Assembly (NCBI RefSeq): GCF_016086655.4
Contig: NC_052132.2
Location: forward strand, 13,332,805 to 13,396,804
DNA length: 64,000 nt
Source of the DNA: Lepeophtheirus salmonis
Taxonomy: Eukaryota; Arthropoda; Copepoda; Siphonostomatoida; Caligidae
Reading direction: 5' to 3'
The notes below the pieces were generated by a model, which searched no databases, was not told the origin of the DNA, and saw nothing but the letters and a program-made list of their open reading frames with translations. Shown piece after piece: positions 44,581-55,204 of this stretch (the stretch's first letter is position 1; each line of letters starts with the position of its first letter). The translations under genes and the position numbers were made by a program.

Positions 44581-45050
44581 TAGATCATCCTTTAACATGG
44601 GTTCCGTCGTTGGATTAACAGATTAATATAACTGATGGATGATATTACCAAGGACAATTGCCTTATCTTGTAAGGTATGTATTTACATATTTAAATGTAA
44701 ACCAATCCATCAAATGAGTAAAGCAGAAAAAATGGATTGAGATGGAGATGTTTTAAAACATTTGAATCTATCACACTACAAGACCAAATATTGTATATAT
44801 TATCTCGTCTTTCACGTGATCTACAATCATTAAGGAATATTTTTTCTTATATTATGTACAATCTACATATGTGGCCTATGAACAAAAAAAAATCCTTTAA
44901 TAATGTTTGTCAATAGACTCATCCGTCTAACATGCAGCAATTCTTGAAAATTACAGTAATTGATATATTTAAAAAAAAAAAAATCCAATTTTTTTTTTTT
45001 GGAAAATTTAATTCATTTATAAAATCAAAGGACACCTTATTACATTCTCA
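44581..45050. other. no gene recognised
   Basis: AT-rich; A12 and T12 runs near 44971-45000. Confidence 0.3.
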
Positions 45051-45054
45051 AAAA

Positions 45055-45418
45055 ATATAGCCGCCTTTTGCCTTTATTACCAGTTCCAGCCTGGTGCGGA
45101 AGTCCAGGTTGGAACTGTTAGGGATGTGGGGAGGCCAAGAGTCTTTCTTTTCAAGTATGTTGAGAAAGGTTTTGCACAGAGTCACACGCTTTACTTGATC
45201 CAAAGGCTTCAACCCCTGACAAATAGTTTTCTTCTAGGAATTAAAGCTTAGGTATTGCTTCAACAAACAGCACATGGTGGTCTAGCTGCTATCAAATTCA
45301 CGAGCAAGGCTCTTGAAGACCGCCTTCCCTCTTCTACTTTCAATGTTGCCCTTAACTGTTTCAACTAATTTTTTTGGCCTCTTTGTCTTTGATCCGGATC
45401 TTATTAAAACTTTTGTTT
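45055..45418 (-). pseudogene. mariner transposase, HTH joined to C-terminus
   Basis: Minus strand: FNKIRIKDKEAKKIS, VETVKGNIESRRGKAVFKSL AREFDSS, stop, TTMCCLLKQYL (second HTH: A-R-E-F-x-x-x-x-x-T-M-x-x-L-x-K), CKTFLNILEKKDSWPPHIPN (W-P-P block reached directly after N-I-L), then TRLELVIKAKGGYIF near 45062 (C-terminal x-V-I-x-A-x-G-G-Y-I). The catalytic core is deleted. Lies immediately 3' of a different mariner (next entry), same strand. Confidence 0.55.
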
Positions 45419-46010
45419 ATGCCCCGTTCTGTTTTATAACTTGTTGCCAACGAGAATCCAAATTTCTTGTAGAAGGCCTTGTCCCTATTGACAAAAACTT
45501 GCACAAACATTTTTCATAAGACTCTATTGATACCTAATTTGTATGCCCAAGTGCGTTAGCGATAAACAAGAACATATGATAGTCATTTAATGACAGGTCC
45601 AGACTTTAGGACGGATGCTAAGAACTTGCCATCCGAGCTCCCGAACCTTCTGGTGCGTCATCAAAGATGCATGCAGCTTGGTATTGTCTTGATGAAACGG
45701 TCAATTTGTTAAAGTAGATTATGGAATTGGTCGGGTAGCCATAGGAAAGCAGCTCATTATAGAATATTCCCCACCAACCCCACCAAGCACTCAGCATCGC
45801 ATCCTTAGAAGTAAATCCTGACTTGACCACAGTGTGAGCCACTTTCTTGGCTTCGAAAACGATTTTTGTCGTTTGACATTGACATAAATACTCAATTATT
45901 CATCACCAGTGACAATACGCAGCGATTTGCAGATTGAAATTTGGCCTATGAAATTTTTGAAATATGGGAAATTTCTTCCATTGAGACTTCCATACTCGAG
46001 CACGATAATT
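45419..46010 (-). pseudogene. mariner transposase (same lineage as 60667-61140)
   Basis: Minus strand: AAYCHW/RIVTGDE-like first catalytic block (45940-45910), then KVAHTVVKSGFTSKDAMLSA WWGWWGIFYNELLSYG (x-K-x-G-L-T-x-K-D-V-M-L-x-x-W-W-D-x-x-G-I), a deletion, then PEGSGARMASS/DYHMFLFIANALG-like code in shifted frames and VFVNRDKAFYKKFGFSLATS. Sequences GTTGCCAACGAGAATCCA and TATGCCCCG(T) (45422-45457) are shared with 60755-60800. Stops and frameshifts throughout. Confidence 0.6.
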
Positions 46011-46189
46011 CACAACTAAACCCTGCCAAGCACAATGGGGTCTAAAAACGTTTGTAGTATGCACTCATACTTTTACAGCGCTTTATCGTATAGGAAATTA
46101 CTTCTCCTCCAACCTAATATTTGTATTTTACAACTAATTATCTTTTATTTATGTCAATAAAATATTCTGATTTATTCATAAGAGGCCCT

Positions 46190-46575
46190 GCAAATTGTGC
46201 TTGAAGTAGGAAGACGGAAATTAGAGAAGACAACAAGATTTTCACTCAAACTTCTTGACCAGTGTGTCTCAGAGTGGGAACCAAAAAGTATCAAGAGGTG
46301 ATGAATGAGGTTGGTTGCCAAAAAGACTAAGCAATTTGCTGTAACAACTCAAGCTTGATGGAAATAAACTTCACCGATTTCTGTCCTCCAAACATGTGGC
46401 CTCTTCATCACAGGACTGTTCGCCACTTGACTATAGAATATGAGACTTTGTAAAGAGCAAGACCTGTAAAGTCCCACACCCCAATATTGATTCCCTGAAG
46501 GTCTCAATTGAGAAGGAGTAGACAGATATGTCCAATGAATAATTCATCAATTTCTTCCTATTCAAACTAAAGGCC
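46190..46575 (+). pseudogene. mariner transposase C-terminal half
   Basis: The plus strand reads RVGTKKYQEVMNEVGCQKD, then EINFTDFCPPNMWPLHHRTV RHLTIEY (degraded F-W-P-x-x-M-W-P-P-S-S-P-D-C-x-P-L-D-Y). Frameshifted: KTCKVPHPNIDSLKVSIEKE and TDMSNE.FINFF. Most of the second-Asp region is deleted. The K-V-P-H-P-N-I-D-S-L-K-V-S-I motif assigns it to Tc1/mariner. Confidence 0.55.
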
Positions 46576-48075
46576 CTGTTAAGCAATCATTCTTAATAAT
46601 TAGATAGTATAATTAGAGTAAACAAATAATCATGTTCTTCTTGATGAAGCTGATTCAAAACTTAGTATCCAAAAACGGTACGATTTGCTTACAGGCATTT
46701 TATTATCTTGCCGCCTCTCAGATCAGAAAACTCAACTATAGCTCTACAAAAAAAAAAGTCCACAATAGATAGGACGTTCATAATGATAATCAAATGTCAA
46801 CAGCTAATTGCTCTAGTATCAACCACTGCAACAAAAAAATATTGTCTTATCGTTAAAATGGTTCAAAACAAGTAATAATTAGATATATAGGTAGAAGTCA
46901 AACACACTTAAATATCAAAAGAGAGCTCGAGAGATGAGAAACAACTGTACTCTCATACTCAGTGCTCCTAAAAAGATTATTCCATCTTTTTTTTACAAGA
47001 AAAGGTCAAGAGAAAATAAATCTTATTAAATGAACGCTCTCTGCATTGCCAAAAACATATCTATGGGTATTGGTCCAGTGCTTATTTTTTAAATGTTCAA
47101 AATATGAGGTTAATAAGAGTATCAAAATGATTCTTTTAGTATATAGATATCATTGGCTAACTTTTAACCACTTTAGAAAATATTTAGACATTTCTAAAGT
47201 TTTGAAATTTTATACAGTTTTTCATTTAAATATCTCCTATTTAGTACACAAAATAGCTTTTTGCAATTAATATCAAATTTAGATGAACAACATCTCTATC
47301 AACAGTATTCAATAAATTATTATGAACATTCCGTATTTACGTTTTTTAAAGAACGATAAGTGTAGTGACATGAATTGTAGACCTATATGTCTATCATGTT
47401 ACTACACTTAAGGTTCTATTGGAATTGTTCATACAAAATTCTCATAAAAATTATATAAATATGATTGATAGATATTTTGTTTATCTAAATTTGTTATTTT
47501 TTATACAAAAAAAATCTGTTATGTGTACCAAATAGTTGATATTAAAACAAAAAACACATTATTTTTTTTTTACAAAAAAGTGTAAAATTTCAAAAACTTT
47601 AGAGCTACCTATTATTAATTTTCAAACAAGATCCAATTTAATCAGTGATATGTATATACTAAAAAAAAACATTCTGAGACCCTTTTAACCTCATATGTCG
47701 AACATTTGAAAAATAAGACTAATTCTAATGAGTATGTATTTCCCGTAAGGTAAGCTTATTTAGAGGGATGTACGGAAGACGACCTACCATGTGTAGTGTG
47801 TATCTTTTTACAATGGCAATATGTATATATATTTCACCAGCCAAATTAATGAAGGAGAAATAATAAATATTATCCACCTACACTCAATAAAAATTGATTA
47901 AATATATGTAAAATGTATACTGAAATCAAAATATAATCCCGGAGTAGGTGGTGTTTGCTACTTACTACTTGGCCCATAAAATGGTGGTCAAATTATAAGG
48001 CCTTAAACAAGTAGGTCTCATTATTTTGCATAAATATGCATTATTTATAACAATACACGCTCTAAATATTATACA
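46576..48075. other. no gene; one hairpin
   Basis: AT-rich. An imperfect 17-bp inverted repeat TAAGTGTAGTGACATGA / TCATGTTACTACACTTA lies at 47357-47410 with a 20-base loop. Confidence 0.35.
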
Positions 48076-48139
48076 TACCGAGGTGTACATTAAAATCTGA
48101 GCAAGTAGAGTTTTAATCTACAAAAAGATTTAATTTATT

Positions 48140-48800
48140 AATTAAGAATAAAATTTGAAGAAAATTAATACTCTTAATAGATGTGTGTTTGAGCACTCTT
48201 AATCATTAATGTAGCCACCCCTAGCATCATAGTGGAAGGCCTAGCACCCGCTGTGGATGTAGTTATCTATCATGGCATCCCAGTGCTGGCTGAAAGTGAC
48301 TTTAAGGGTCTCGGTGTTTGTATAACGGACACTGCAGGCCTTCCCCTCAACATGACCACAAAAATGGTTGCCAATAGGGTTGGCATTGGGACTATAAGGG
48401 AGTTAAAAGGGTCAAAAACTGATCAAAACAGCTCAAAAGACGCATTCAAATGAGTCTTGAAACGGCGGAAATGTTTTTTTTTTTCATTGCTGGTGTCAAA
48501 AGTGGCTTATCCACCCTCACAATGCTCTTTCCACCTATTTTTTTAATAGCTCGTTGAACAGACTGTAGTGAAACCTCGAGATCTTTTGCATGGTTTCTAT
48601 GAGGGGCCATGCAAAAGATCTCGAGGAGGATTGACCTGGGCTGTTTAACTCTTCCAGGTACAGTTTATCCTTTTTGAAAGAGCCCTTCTTCCTCTCCCAA
48701 GTTTTGAACTTTCTGACGGCGTAGATATGTGGTCCTAGAGACGCCCAATTTCTTGGAGTGCGCGAATGGAATTTTGTCACTCGCGTTCAAGTGACATTTA
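48140..48800 (-). pseudogene. mariner transposase of the interrupted element
   Basis: Minus strand from ~48795: KIPFAHSKKLGVSRTTYLRR (HTH), LGEEEGLFQKG, NHAKDLEVSLQSVQRAIKK (second HTH). After a deletion: PYSPNANPIGNHFCGHVEGK (S-P-D-A-N-P form), ACSVRYTNTETLKVTFSQHW DAMIDNYIHSG and DARGGYIND near 48205. Shows a palindromic duplication at 48574-48626. Inactive: the core between the linker and S-P-x-A-N-P is missing. Confidence 0.65.
48574..48626. repeat. perfect 20-bp palindrome in mariner remnant
   Basis: CCTCGAGATCTTTTGCATGG at 48574-48593 and its exact complement CCATGCAAAAGATCTCGAGG at 48607-48626, with a 13-base loop. Confidence 0.85.
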
Positions 48801-48861
48801 CCTACTTGTACGTAACAAAGAGCTCGGATTTGTTTTGTCTTGTAGCTAATCGCGTATATTA

Positions 48862-49586
48862 CAGGGGGTCACCAAACTTTTTGTACTGCGGGCCTGATAA
48901 ATACAAGAATGACGAGCGCGGGCCACATAATCATTTTGTTTTGTAACTTGTAACAGTGACACATTCATTTTTGGTAAACTTTTTCGGGAAGAAATTTCTT
49001 TGCGTTTAAAAATTACATTTCATGGACTCATAATTCTCAGAGTGAAACGTTCCAGAAAACTTTTGGTAGATGTTTTGCTTCATTTTAATGACTAAGATTT
49101 TATTTTTTCAAAACTGTGACACTTTTGCTACATATTATGTAACTAACTTTCTGGTCCTTTGTTTTCACAAAGAAATACTTTACTCCCCACTCTTAATTGA
49201 AAACGCAAGACTCGGTGTCCACTTCTTTTTATTATAGCCATAATGAAGAGTGAAGGAAATGGGATCTGAATATAAAAGAATACATAATTGTGGAAACCAA
49301 ACGGAGATGGAGAAAATGAATTTAGCTCCTGCTGGTACTACATCTACACTAAATATATATTTCTTGAAATGCATGGAACAAGACTAAGATACTCTATAGT
49401 TGTTCAAAAGATAAATCGCATATAGTAAATGTAAAGCACACAGCAATCAAAAGCTTCTAATTTTCCAAAACACATATTCGAATTTAAATTTTACGACAAA
49501 GTTTGCGTTCCATACATTTAAAAAAGCAAATTCAAGTACTGTCGAAGGCCCAGATGAACCCATGGTGCTTAGTTTGGCGACCCCTT
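48862..49586. mobile_element. hAT-like MITE nested in mariner
   Basis: Starts CAGGGGGTCACCAAACTTTT; ends read inward AAGGGGTCGCCAAACTAAGC. The C-A-G-G-G-G-T-C-x-x-C-A-A-A-C-T pattern is typical of hAT ends. Flanks GTATATTA (48854-48861) and GTATAATA (49587-49594) agree at 7 of 8 positions, as an 8-bp hAT target duplication would. Internal GCGGGCC blocks near each end (CTGCGGGCCTGATAAATAC; GGGTTCATCTGGGCC read inward). No transposase; a 64-codon minus frame (49180-49374) is not recognised. Confidence 0.65.
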
Positions 49587-49689
49587 GTATAATATATCGA
49601 AATATGAACTAATTTAAATCACTCAACTTTGATTAATGATTGAATTAGGAGTGTTCAGATTTCAATGGACCACCCGGTATATAATTTGT

Positions 49690-51265
49690 GGTTTGACATC
49701 CTTTTAGAATAATAAAATGGATCATTATGTAATATAAAAAATATACAAGCATAAACTATAGATAACTAAATGTTGTGTACATGTGACGGTCTTGTACGAG
49801 TTGAATCATTTGAAAGGAAGTATTTAGAGGGTTATTGTGATGAGGATAATGCAATAGTTATTTATTAAAGTTACATGATTAGATTTTAACGCCCTGCACA
49901 TACTCAAATTTGAGATTGGTTGAATGATGTAATTTTCGACAGTATTTGTTGGCAACTTATTGAGTCACATCATTGGTAAATGTATAATATATAATTTGAA
50001 TTGATCAAAATGAATTAATAGCCAGAACTTATAATTGGAAATTAACCATGACGAGTGTTGTAATTAAATAAGACATTATAAGACGAAGATTTTACAGCTT
50101 GTATAATAATTTTATAATACAAGTTACAACTTGTTACAAAGATGCACAGATGAACAGTAGTAAATGAATTAATAAATGAGCGCTTGAGCGAAAATTTCGC
50201 CAAAAGCGAACGGATGAACGAGACAAATGTGAAGAAGTCCAAGCCTGAATAATGTACAGTGATGTAAATCCAGTGTAGAATGCGCAAGGTAAAGAAGAAA
50301 CCAAAATCCAACATGGTAACCCTCACAATTTGAAGAATGTTTTGGAGGAGAAAAATAATAATCTCATGATGTTTCATTAGATCAGCTACAATCATCTGTG
50401 ACAAGGAAGGAATGAGAAAAGTATATAAATAAGGCCATTGTCTAGAATTACTCCGATATTGGTCGCCAATTCTATTCTGAGTACAACAAGGACTTACAAT
50501 TATAACTCCACAAAAAATCCAAAGGGTTACGCTCAAATTGGGTGATCAGTTTAGGAGGACATCCATTTTTTTTTTTTTACAAAATCGTGTTTGTTGTTAA
50601 ATAGAGATCGCAGACTGTAATTGATATTATAATATTATCTGTTTTTCAAGGTTCTTCTTGTGTTCAGGTATCATCTATTTATCTATCCATCTATATGCTC
50701 ATAACATGTGATGTACATATTATTATGTCGTCCATTGTCTACTCAAATCAGGATTACCTATATATTTGTTTGTTATTTCTTCTTACTTAGTTTGGTATAC
50801 CTTATGCCACATAAAGACAACAATACACAAAATCATTTGACTCCCTTCCTCTTGTCGTTTTTTTAGTTCTTCTTATTATTGTTTTCGTTGTTGTTCTTGT
50901 GGAATAGTAATTGTTAAATGTATTGTTATAATAGCAAGAGAGAAGTATCCACCAAATAATATAAATGATGTCTTTACCGTTATCATTAATTTACCTGTTC
51001 AAACATCATCATCTTCATCTAATATAACAATATCATACATACTTAAAAAGAAAACACGCGTAAAATCCGAGTAAGGTTTAAAAAGTAAAAACGACATGGA
51101 AGAAGTTATTTTATTCATTTCAGATTTGATAATTTGCTTTAGTTGAAAGAGTCTCAGGAGGACCTTGATTCTCTGCATATATACATATACATTCTCCTTG
51201 GATATTTTCACGCAACCTTTCTTCAAAAAAATAAAAAAGGGGGGGGGGACACGGCGTTACCTCGC
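49690..51265. other. no gene; foldback-family arm at 50254-50535
   Basis: 50254-50535 shares GTACAGTGATGTAAATCC, ATGGTAACCCTCACAATTTG and TTAGATCAGCTACAA with the foldback at 57040-57942. The 164-codon minus open frame at 50042-50536 lies on this repeat and is not conserved in the 57-kb copy, so I treat it as non-coding. A G10 run is at 51240-51248. Confidence 0.4.
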
Positions 51266-51269
51266 AGAC

Positions 51270-51542
51270 ACCAAGGTTAATAGAAATACGCGGCTATACC
51301 ACTACGCGTGTACGACTGATAATGGACTTTCACGACGCTTTTAATATTGACGTCATAGTAGATGAATGGTTGCGTGCTTTGTCAAAATCTGTGTTTCCTA
51401 CCCAGCCTTCGCTACGATACTTTAAATTGAAATTTTAGCAATAGTGACGTCACAGACTATGAGTGGTTGCAGGGTGTGTCAAAATCTGCCTGTCTTGCCT
51501 AGCAATCCGTACAATACATATTGTATTTCTATTAGTCTTGGC
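51270..51542. mobile_element. MITE with two TGACGTCA motifs, copy 2
   Basis: Terminal inverted repeat ACCAAGGTTAATAGAAATAC versus GCCAAGACTAATAGAAATAC (read inward). TGACGTCA at 51348-51355 and 51445-51452, exactly 97 bp apart, each heading a monomer ending in CAATAC(A/T)T. Confidence 0.7.
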
Positions 51543-51599
51543 AAACACAAAAAATACCCTATGTATTTTGTAGTCAGCTGTCAATCCCCTCCTCCTTGA

Positions 51600-51730
51600 T
51601 AGATCATCCACGACGTTACCTTTATTTTATCACGCAACCTTTTCTCAAAAAAGAAACTACCAAAAAAGGTTTGAAATCATCTGGTAGTTAACCAAATAAG
51701 TCAATCCTACCAACTGCTGTTTATCTCTTA
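51600..51730 (+). repeat. dispersed repeat, short copy
   Basis: ACGACGTTACC...TATCACGCAACCTTTTCTCA then ATCTGGTAGTTAACCAA; related to 30100-30370 and 56345-56590. Confidence 0.45.
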
Positions 51731-51967
51731 TATACACCCAGACTTTCATTCTTTTATTATTTTTTCCCCCATTTTTAAATTGAGTTACATATTATTAAAA
51801 TCTACAGAGTACTTTATTCAATTCTGTATTATAATATTGCTTAGTAATATTTTATTAAAAGAGTAGGGAGGAATAGTTGTTATTTTATTTTTATCAAGAA
51901 ATAGCCAATATATGTATCTTCGAAGAAATAATAAAATGGCAAATATTGATATATGATAAACGACAAG

Positions 51968-52249
51968 AGATCATCAAGAAATTGTATTCCTATTCTTTTG
52001 GAAACGGAGTATTAGTATAGATTAACTTATTACTTTGTGTATTTATCAAAAAGAATAAATTATGAAATAGCCATGACGTATCATAGGAAGAAGATGGAAT
52101 CTACAGCTGACAACAAAATGTATGGGACATTTTTATGCTAGGGAAATAATTCATATTGTATTCTTTCTGATAAATAAACAAAGTAATAAGTTGTTCAATA
52201 CTTTGGTTCCATTTCCAAAAAAGACAGGAATACAATTTCTTGTTGATCC
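51968..52249. mobile_element. MITE with ~100-bp inverted arms
   Basis: Left arm GATCATCAAGAAATTGTATT CCTATTCTTTTGG ... TTAACTTATTACTTTGTGTA TTTATCA. The complement of 52153-52249 reads GATCAACAAGAAATTGTATT CCTGTCTTTTTTGG ... AACTTATTACTTTGTTTATT TATCA. Single-arm relatives at 8225-8345 and 58370-58470. Confidence 0.65.
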
Positions 52250-53035
52250 ATCGTCGTAGATACAGAATCGTTCAGGTAAATCCTAACTACCTCTGACCAG
52301 ATTAAAAAAAAAAAAAAAAAAATTGATAGTAATTTACATAAGTACAATTACATGGGTGTCGAAGGGATTTTTGTTTGGGATAGGGAGAAGTGGACTTGTT
52401 GAGGAATTCAATGACGTTATGAAAGACAATTTTCATAATTGCTTGGCTACTGATTCATCACAATAATGTAGAATTCGTCAATTCTTTTAGAATCAAAGTC
52501 TCTTTTTATTGTTTGGTTGCATGAGAGTTCAATAGGCACATAATCCATTTCAGACGACGACTTATAGTTATGTTTTTATGGAGCACTATCTTCTGGGAAG
52601 TATTTATTTTAAATGATCTAGAGGGGACTTGTAAAAAATATGTAAATTAATCCTTATTTATGTTTTGATACCACAATTGAAATTATATTTTTCTATATTG
52701 AAAATCATCTCAACCCTCTGTCACTGCTCTATAATATCGATATAATGAACAACACTACATTGATCACTGATTCTGAGAACAATCATTTTAGCTCGCTTTG
52801 ACGCGTTGACGTTTAAACTATAGGTACATTATACATGATATTAAACATGGAAAATTACACTGTTAAATGATCCACTAAATTGTGTTTGAAGGAGGGGGGG
52901 GGGGAAGTTGAATCTCATTACTTCACATACATATACATATATATTTATATGAAACGAATACATACAGGGTGGAAACTGAAAATGTAAACAATTTGTATAA
53001 TATTCTTGAATGGTTCATATATTTTCATTAGTATA
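52250..53035. other. no gene recognised
   Basis: A18 run near 52303 and G12 run near 52894; AT-rich. Confidence 0.3.
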
Positions 53036-53036
53036 T

Positions 53037-53351
53037 ACAAAGGTTAATATAAATAAAAGGTAATACCGTAACGCGTGTACGACTGATGTTTGACTCAACC
53101 TTGCTTTTAATATTGACGTCATAGTAAATGAGTGGTTGCGTGTTTTGTCAAATTCTTTTTTTCTTGCCAGCAGACGGTACAATACATTAAACTGAAAATT
53201 CTAGCAATAGTGACGTCATAAACTATGTGGGGTTTTGTGTTTTGTCAAAATCAGCCTGTCTTGCCCAGCAGTCGGTACAATACATCAGATTGAAAATTCT
53301 AGCAAACCCGATTACATGATGGTCTAACCTTGTATTTCTATTAACCTTGGT
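53037..53351. mobile_element. MITE with two TGACGTCA motifs, copy 3
   Basis: Right end (TTGTATTTCTATTAACCTTGGT) is complementary to the left end (AAAGGTTAATATAAATAAAAGG). TGACGTCA at 53114-53121 and 53211-53218, again 97 bp apart. Contains two ~97-bp monomers (GAGTGGTTGCGTGTTTTGTC / GTGGGGTTTTGTGTTTTGTC). Confidence 0.7.
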
Positions 53352-53364
53352 ATATACTAACTGT

Positions 53365-53565
53365 GTACTAAGACCCAATCAGCGTATTTTTCAAAAATCT
53401 TTAGCTTGTCACTAAGGCCACATTTTTTGGCGAATTTACTTGAAAATTGGTTTGAATTGTAGATATGAAGTACCCGGTTCAAAAATCAATCCATAATTCT
53501 GGACCCGAACCCTTTTAGCCATTGTCTCCTGGATGTATGCAATCAGAGAGTCCTTGATGGCATGA
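53365..53565 (-). pseudogene. 3' end of AGGCCACATTT-type mariner
   Basis: Left end GACCCAATCAGCGTATTTTT ... AAGGCCACATTTTTTGGCGA as at 12153-12225. Minus strand 53565-53500 reads SHAIKDSLIAYIQETM, homologous to HALKHSLNASVKET in the 12-kb copy. Abruptly joined at ~53565 to a different, plus-strand mariner. Confidence 0.6.
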
Positions 53566-53990
53566 GATTGCTTCAGCAGGATGGAGCAACTGCTCATACT
53601 ATCAATCTCATGCAAACTTCCTTACATAAATCTTTCCTTCTGGCCGAAGAAGTTCTGGCCCTATACAGCCCTGGTTAAAATCCCTTGGACTTTACTGTTT
53701 GGCCTCACATCGATTCTAATGCCTGATGCGTCCAAATATCACCTCATTGTAGGCCTCTGTCGAGGAGCGGTGGGAGGCAATGACTGCGGAGATGATCTTC
53801 AACAGCAGTAGGGCCTTCAGGAAACGCATGTTATCGAGGTCGACGGAGGCTACATTGATGATTAAGAGGGAGAAGGCTCATGGAAAAAATCTCAGAAATT
53901 TTCAACAGAAAATTAGAGGAATGAGCAAAACAACCCTCCCACTTTTAAAATGTTTGAGTTTAAATTTTTTAAGTTTACACTCTGTATGAT
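53566..53990 (+). pseudogene. mariner transposase C-terminal half
   Basis: The plus strand reads LQQDGATAHTINLMQTSLHK (Q-Q-D-G-A-x-A-H-T, second Asp), EEVLALYSPG, stop, NPLDFTVWPHIDSNA (S-P-x-x-N-P-L-D-F-x-V-W). Other frames give EERWEAMTAEMIFNSSRAFR KRM and VIEVDGGYID. The open frames at 53581 and 53780 are pieces of these in alternating frames. N-terminal half missing; ends near 53870 with 3' flank to ~53990. Confidence 0.65.
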
Positions 53991-54315
53991 AACATACATG
54001 AATATGATACTTTTATCATTCAAGAATTGAAATGAATTAACCTACTTGGGGGTAATAATAGAAGATCAATTACTTATATATTTTTTAATATTATTTGCTC
54101 TGCTGTTATCTTTGTTGGCAATAAAAATAGATTTTGTACACATAGAGCGTGTAGCCGTAGTTTAACAACTTTGAACTCCTGCACAGATTGGACGATGTTT
54201 GTTGTTTTGTCATCTAGCCAGAAGTTTTTAGAATCAGTTAAAAAAATGGCATCCATTAACTAAGTATTTATTCAATCATCGTTGAAAGGGCAGATTGTCC
54301 TTTATGCAATCCTAC
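53991..54315. other. no gene recognised
   Basis: AT-rich spacer. Confidence 0.3.
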
Positions 54316-54319
54316 CTGG

Positions 54320-54775
54320 ACGTAGGGGTGTCCGTAAGGGGTCGGCTGGAGGGGCTGTAGCCCCCCCCCCTCCAATTAAGGAATTTTTACTTTTTACTAG
54401 AAACTTTTTTGATCAGGATGAAAAATTTTTACGCGAAAATAGGAAAAAAAAATTCATTAGGGCAAATTATGTAGCACAGCAAAAAATTAAATATTTCTTA
54501 TTTAAAAAAAACAAAAAAAATATAAAAATATTTAGAATTTTCTGTGAATAGCAATAGGATTTTTATATTTTATTTTATACAAAAAAATTGAATATTTTTT
54601 ATTTTTTCAAATCATTTAATATTTCCATTTTTTTTGAAAAAAAATGATATTAGCTTTTTTTTTTTCAAAAAGTTTAATATGTGTAATTTAGTTTTTGAAA
54701 TTTTTTGTGAACAGCTCAGAAAAAAAATTCGAAAACTAATTTCCCTCTACCCTTAAAAAAATACAATATTGCGGA
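54320..54775. mobile_element. CAGGGGCGTCC-family MITE, decayed
   Basis: Begins TAGGGGTGTCCGTAAGGGGT CGGCTGGAGGGGCTGTAGCC, then AATTAAGGAATTTTTACTTT TTACTAGAAAC and GGATGAAAAATTTTTACGCG, shared with 28.4 kb and, in part, 62.3 kb. Right end only weakly visible (TTGCGGAGGCGAAA). C12 run at about 54361. Confidence 0.55.
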
Positions 54776-55200
54776 GGCGAAATTTTGAAATTACAAATTT
54801 CTTAACCCTGTACAAGTGCTTTGTCTATAGTGCCTGTAAATAACTGAAAAAGTGTGGAGGGGATTATGAATCAGTTGGAAAAGCGAACTTATCACAAAAA
54901 AAAAAAAAAAAAAACCGCCCAGGATATCAAAAATGAAACACAAGAAGACTGAAAAATATCTCAGTTCGCAAAAAATCGTACCGGCCTAGGATTTTGGACC
55001 GAATCTCATCACTAGTAAATTTCTATATTGAATAATAATAAATATATACTTTATAGAAACAATCCCAAAATTAGGTCAGAACCTTTCCTCAACAAATGTT
55101 GTGTAGCAAATAAAGCGTCGTCTACCCGCAGTTCTTTTAACTACTACAATACATATAAAAAATAGATATTTTCATAAAACCCTTTAACTATTATGTTACA
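54776..55200. other. no gene recognised
   Basis: A20 run near 54895; otherwise AT-rich. Confidence 0.3.
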
Positions 55201-55204
55201 CATT

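Larger units (their letters stand above)
48076..49680 (-). mobile_element. mariner (SPDANP lineage) interrupted by a hAT-like MITE
   Basis: Left (3') end CCGAGGTGTACATTAAAATC TGAGC at 48079; right (5') end read inward ACCGGGTGGTCCATTGAAAT CTGAACAC from 49679. The 5' leader (AACAAAACAAATCCGAGCTC, and AATTAGTTCATATTTCGATA) is split between 48840 and 49590 by the insertion at 48862-49586. Confidence 0.7.

Noticed and set aside
50042..50536. 164-codon minus-strand open frame, among the longest in the window
   Set aside because: It lies on a dispersed foldback-family repeat whose 57-kb copy does not keep the frame; composition is that of AT-rich read-through rich in F, I, L and Y.
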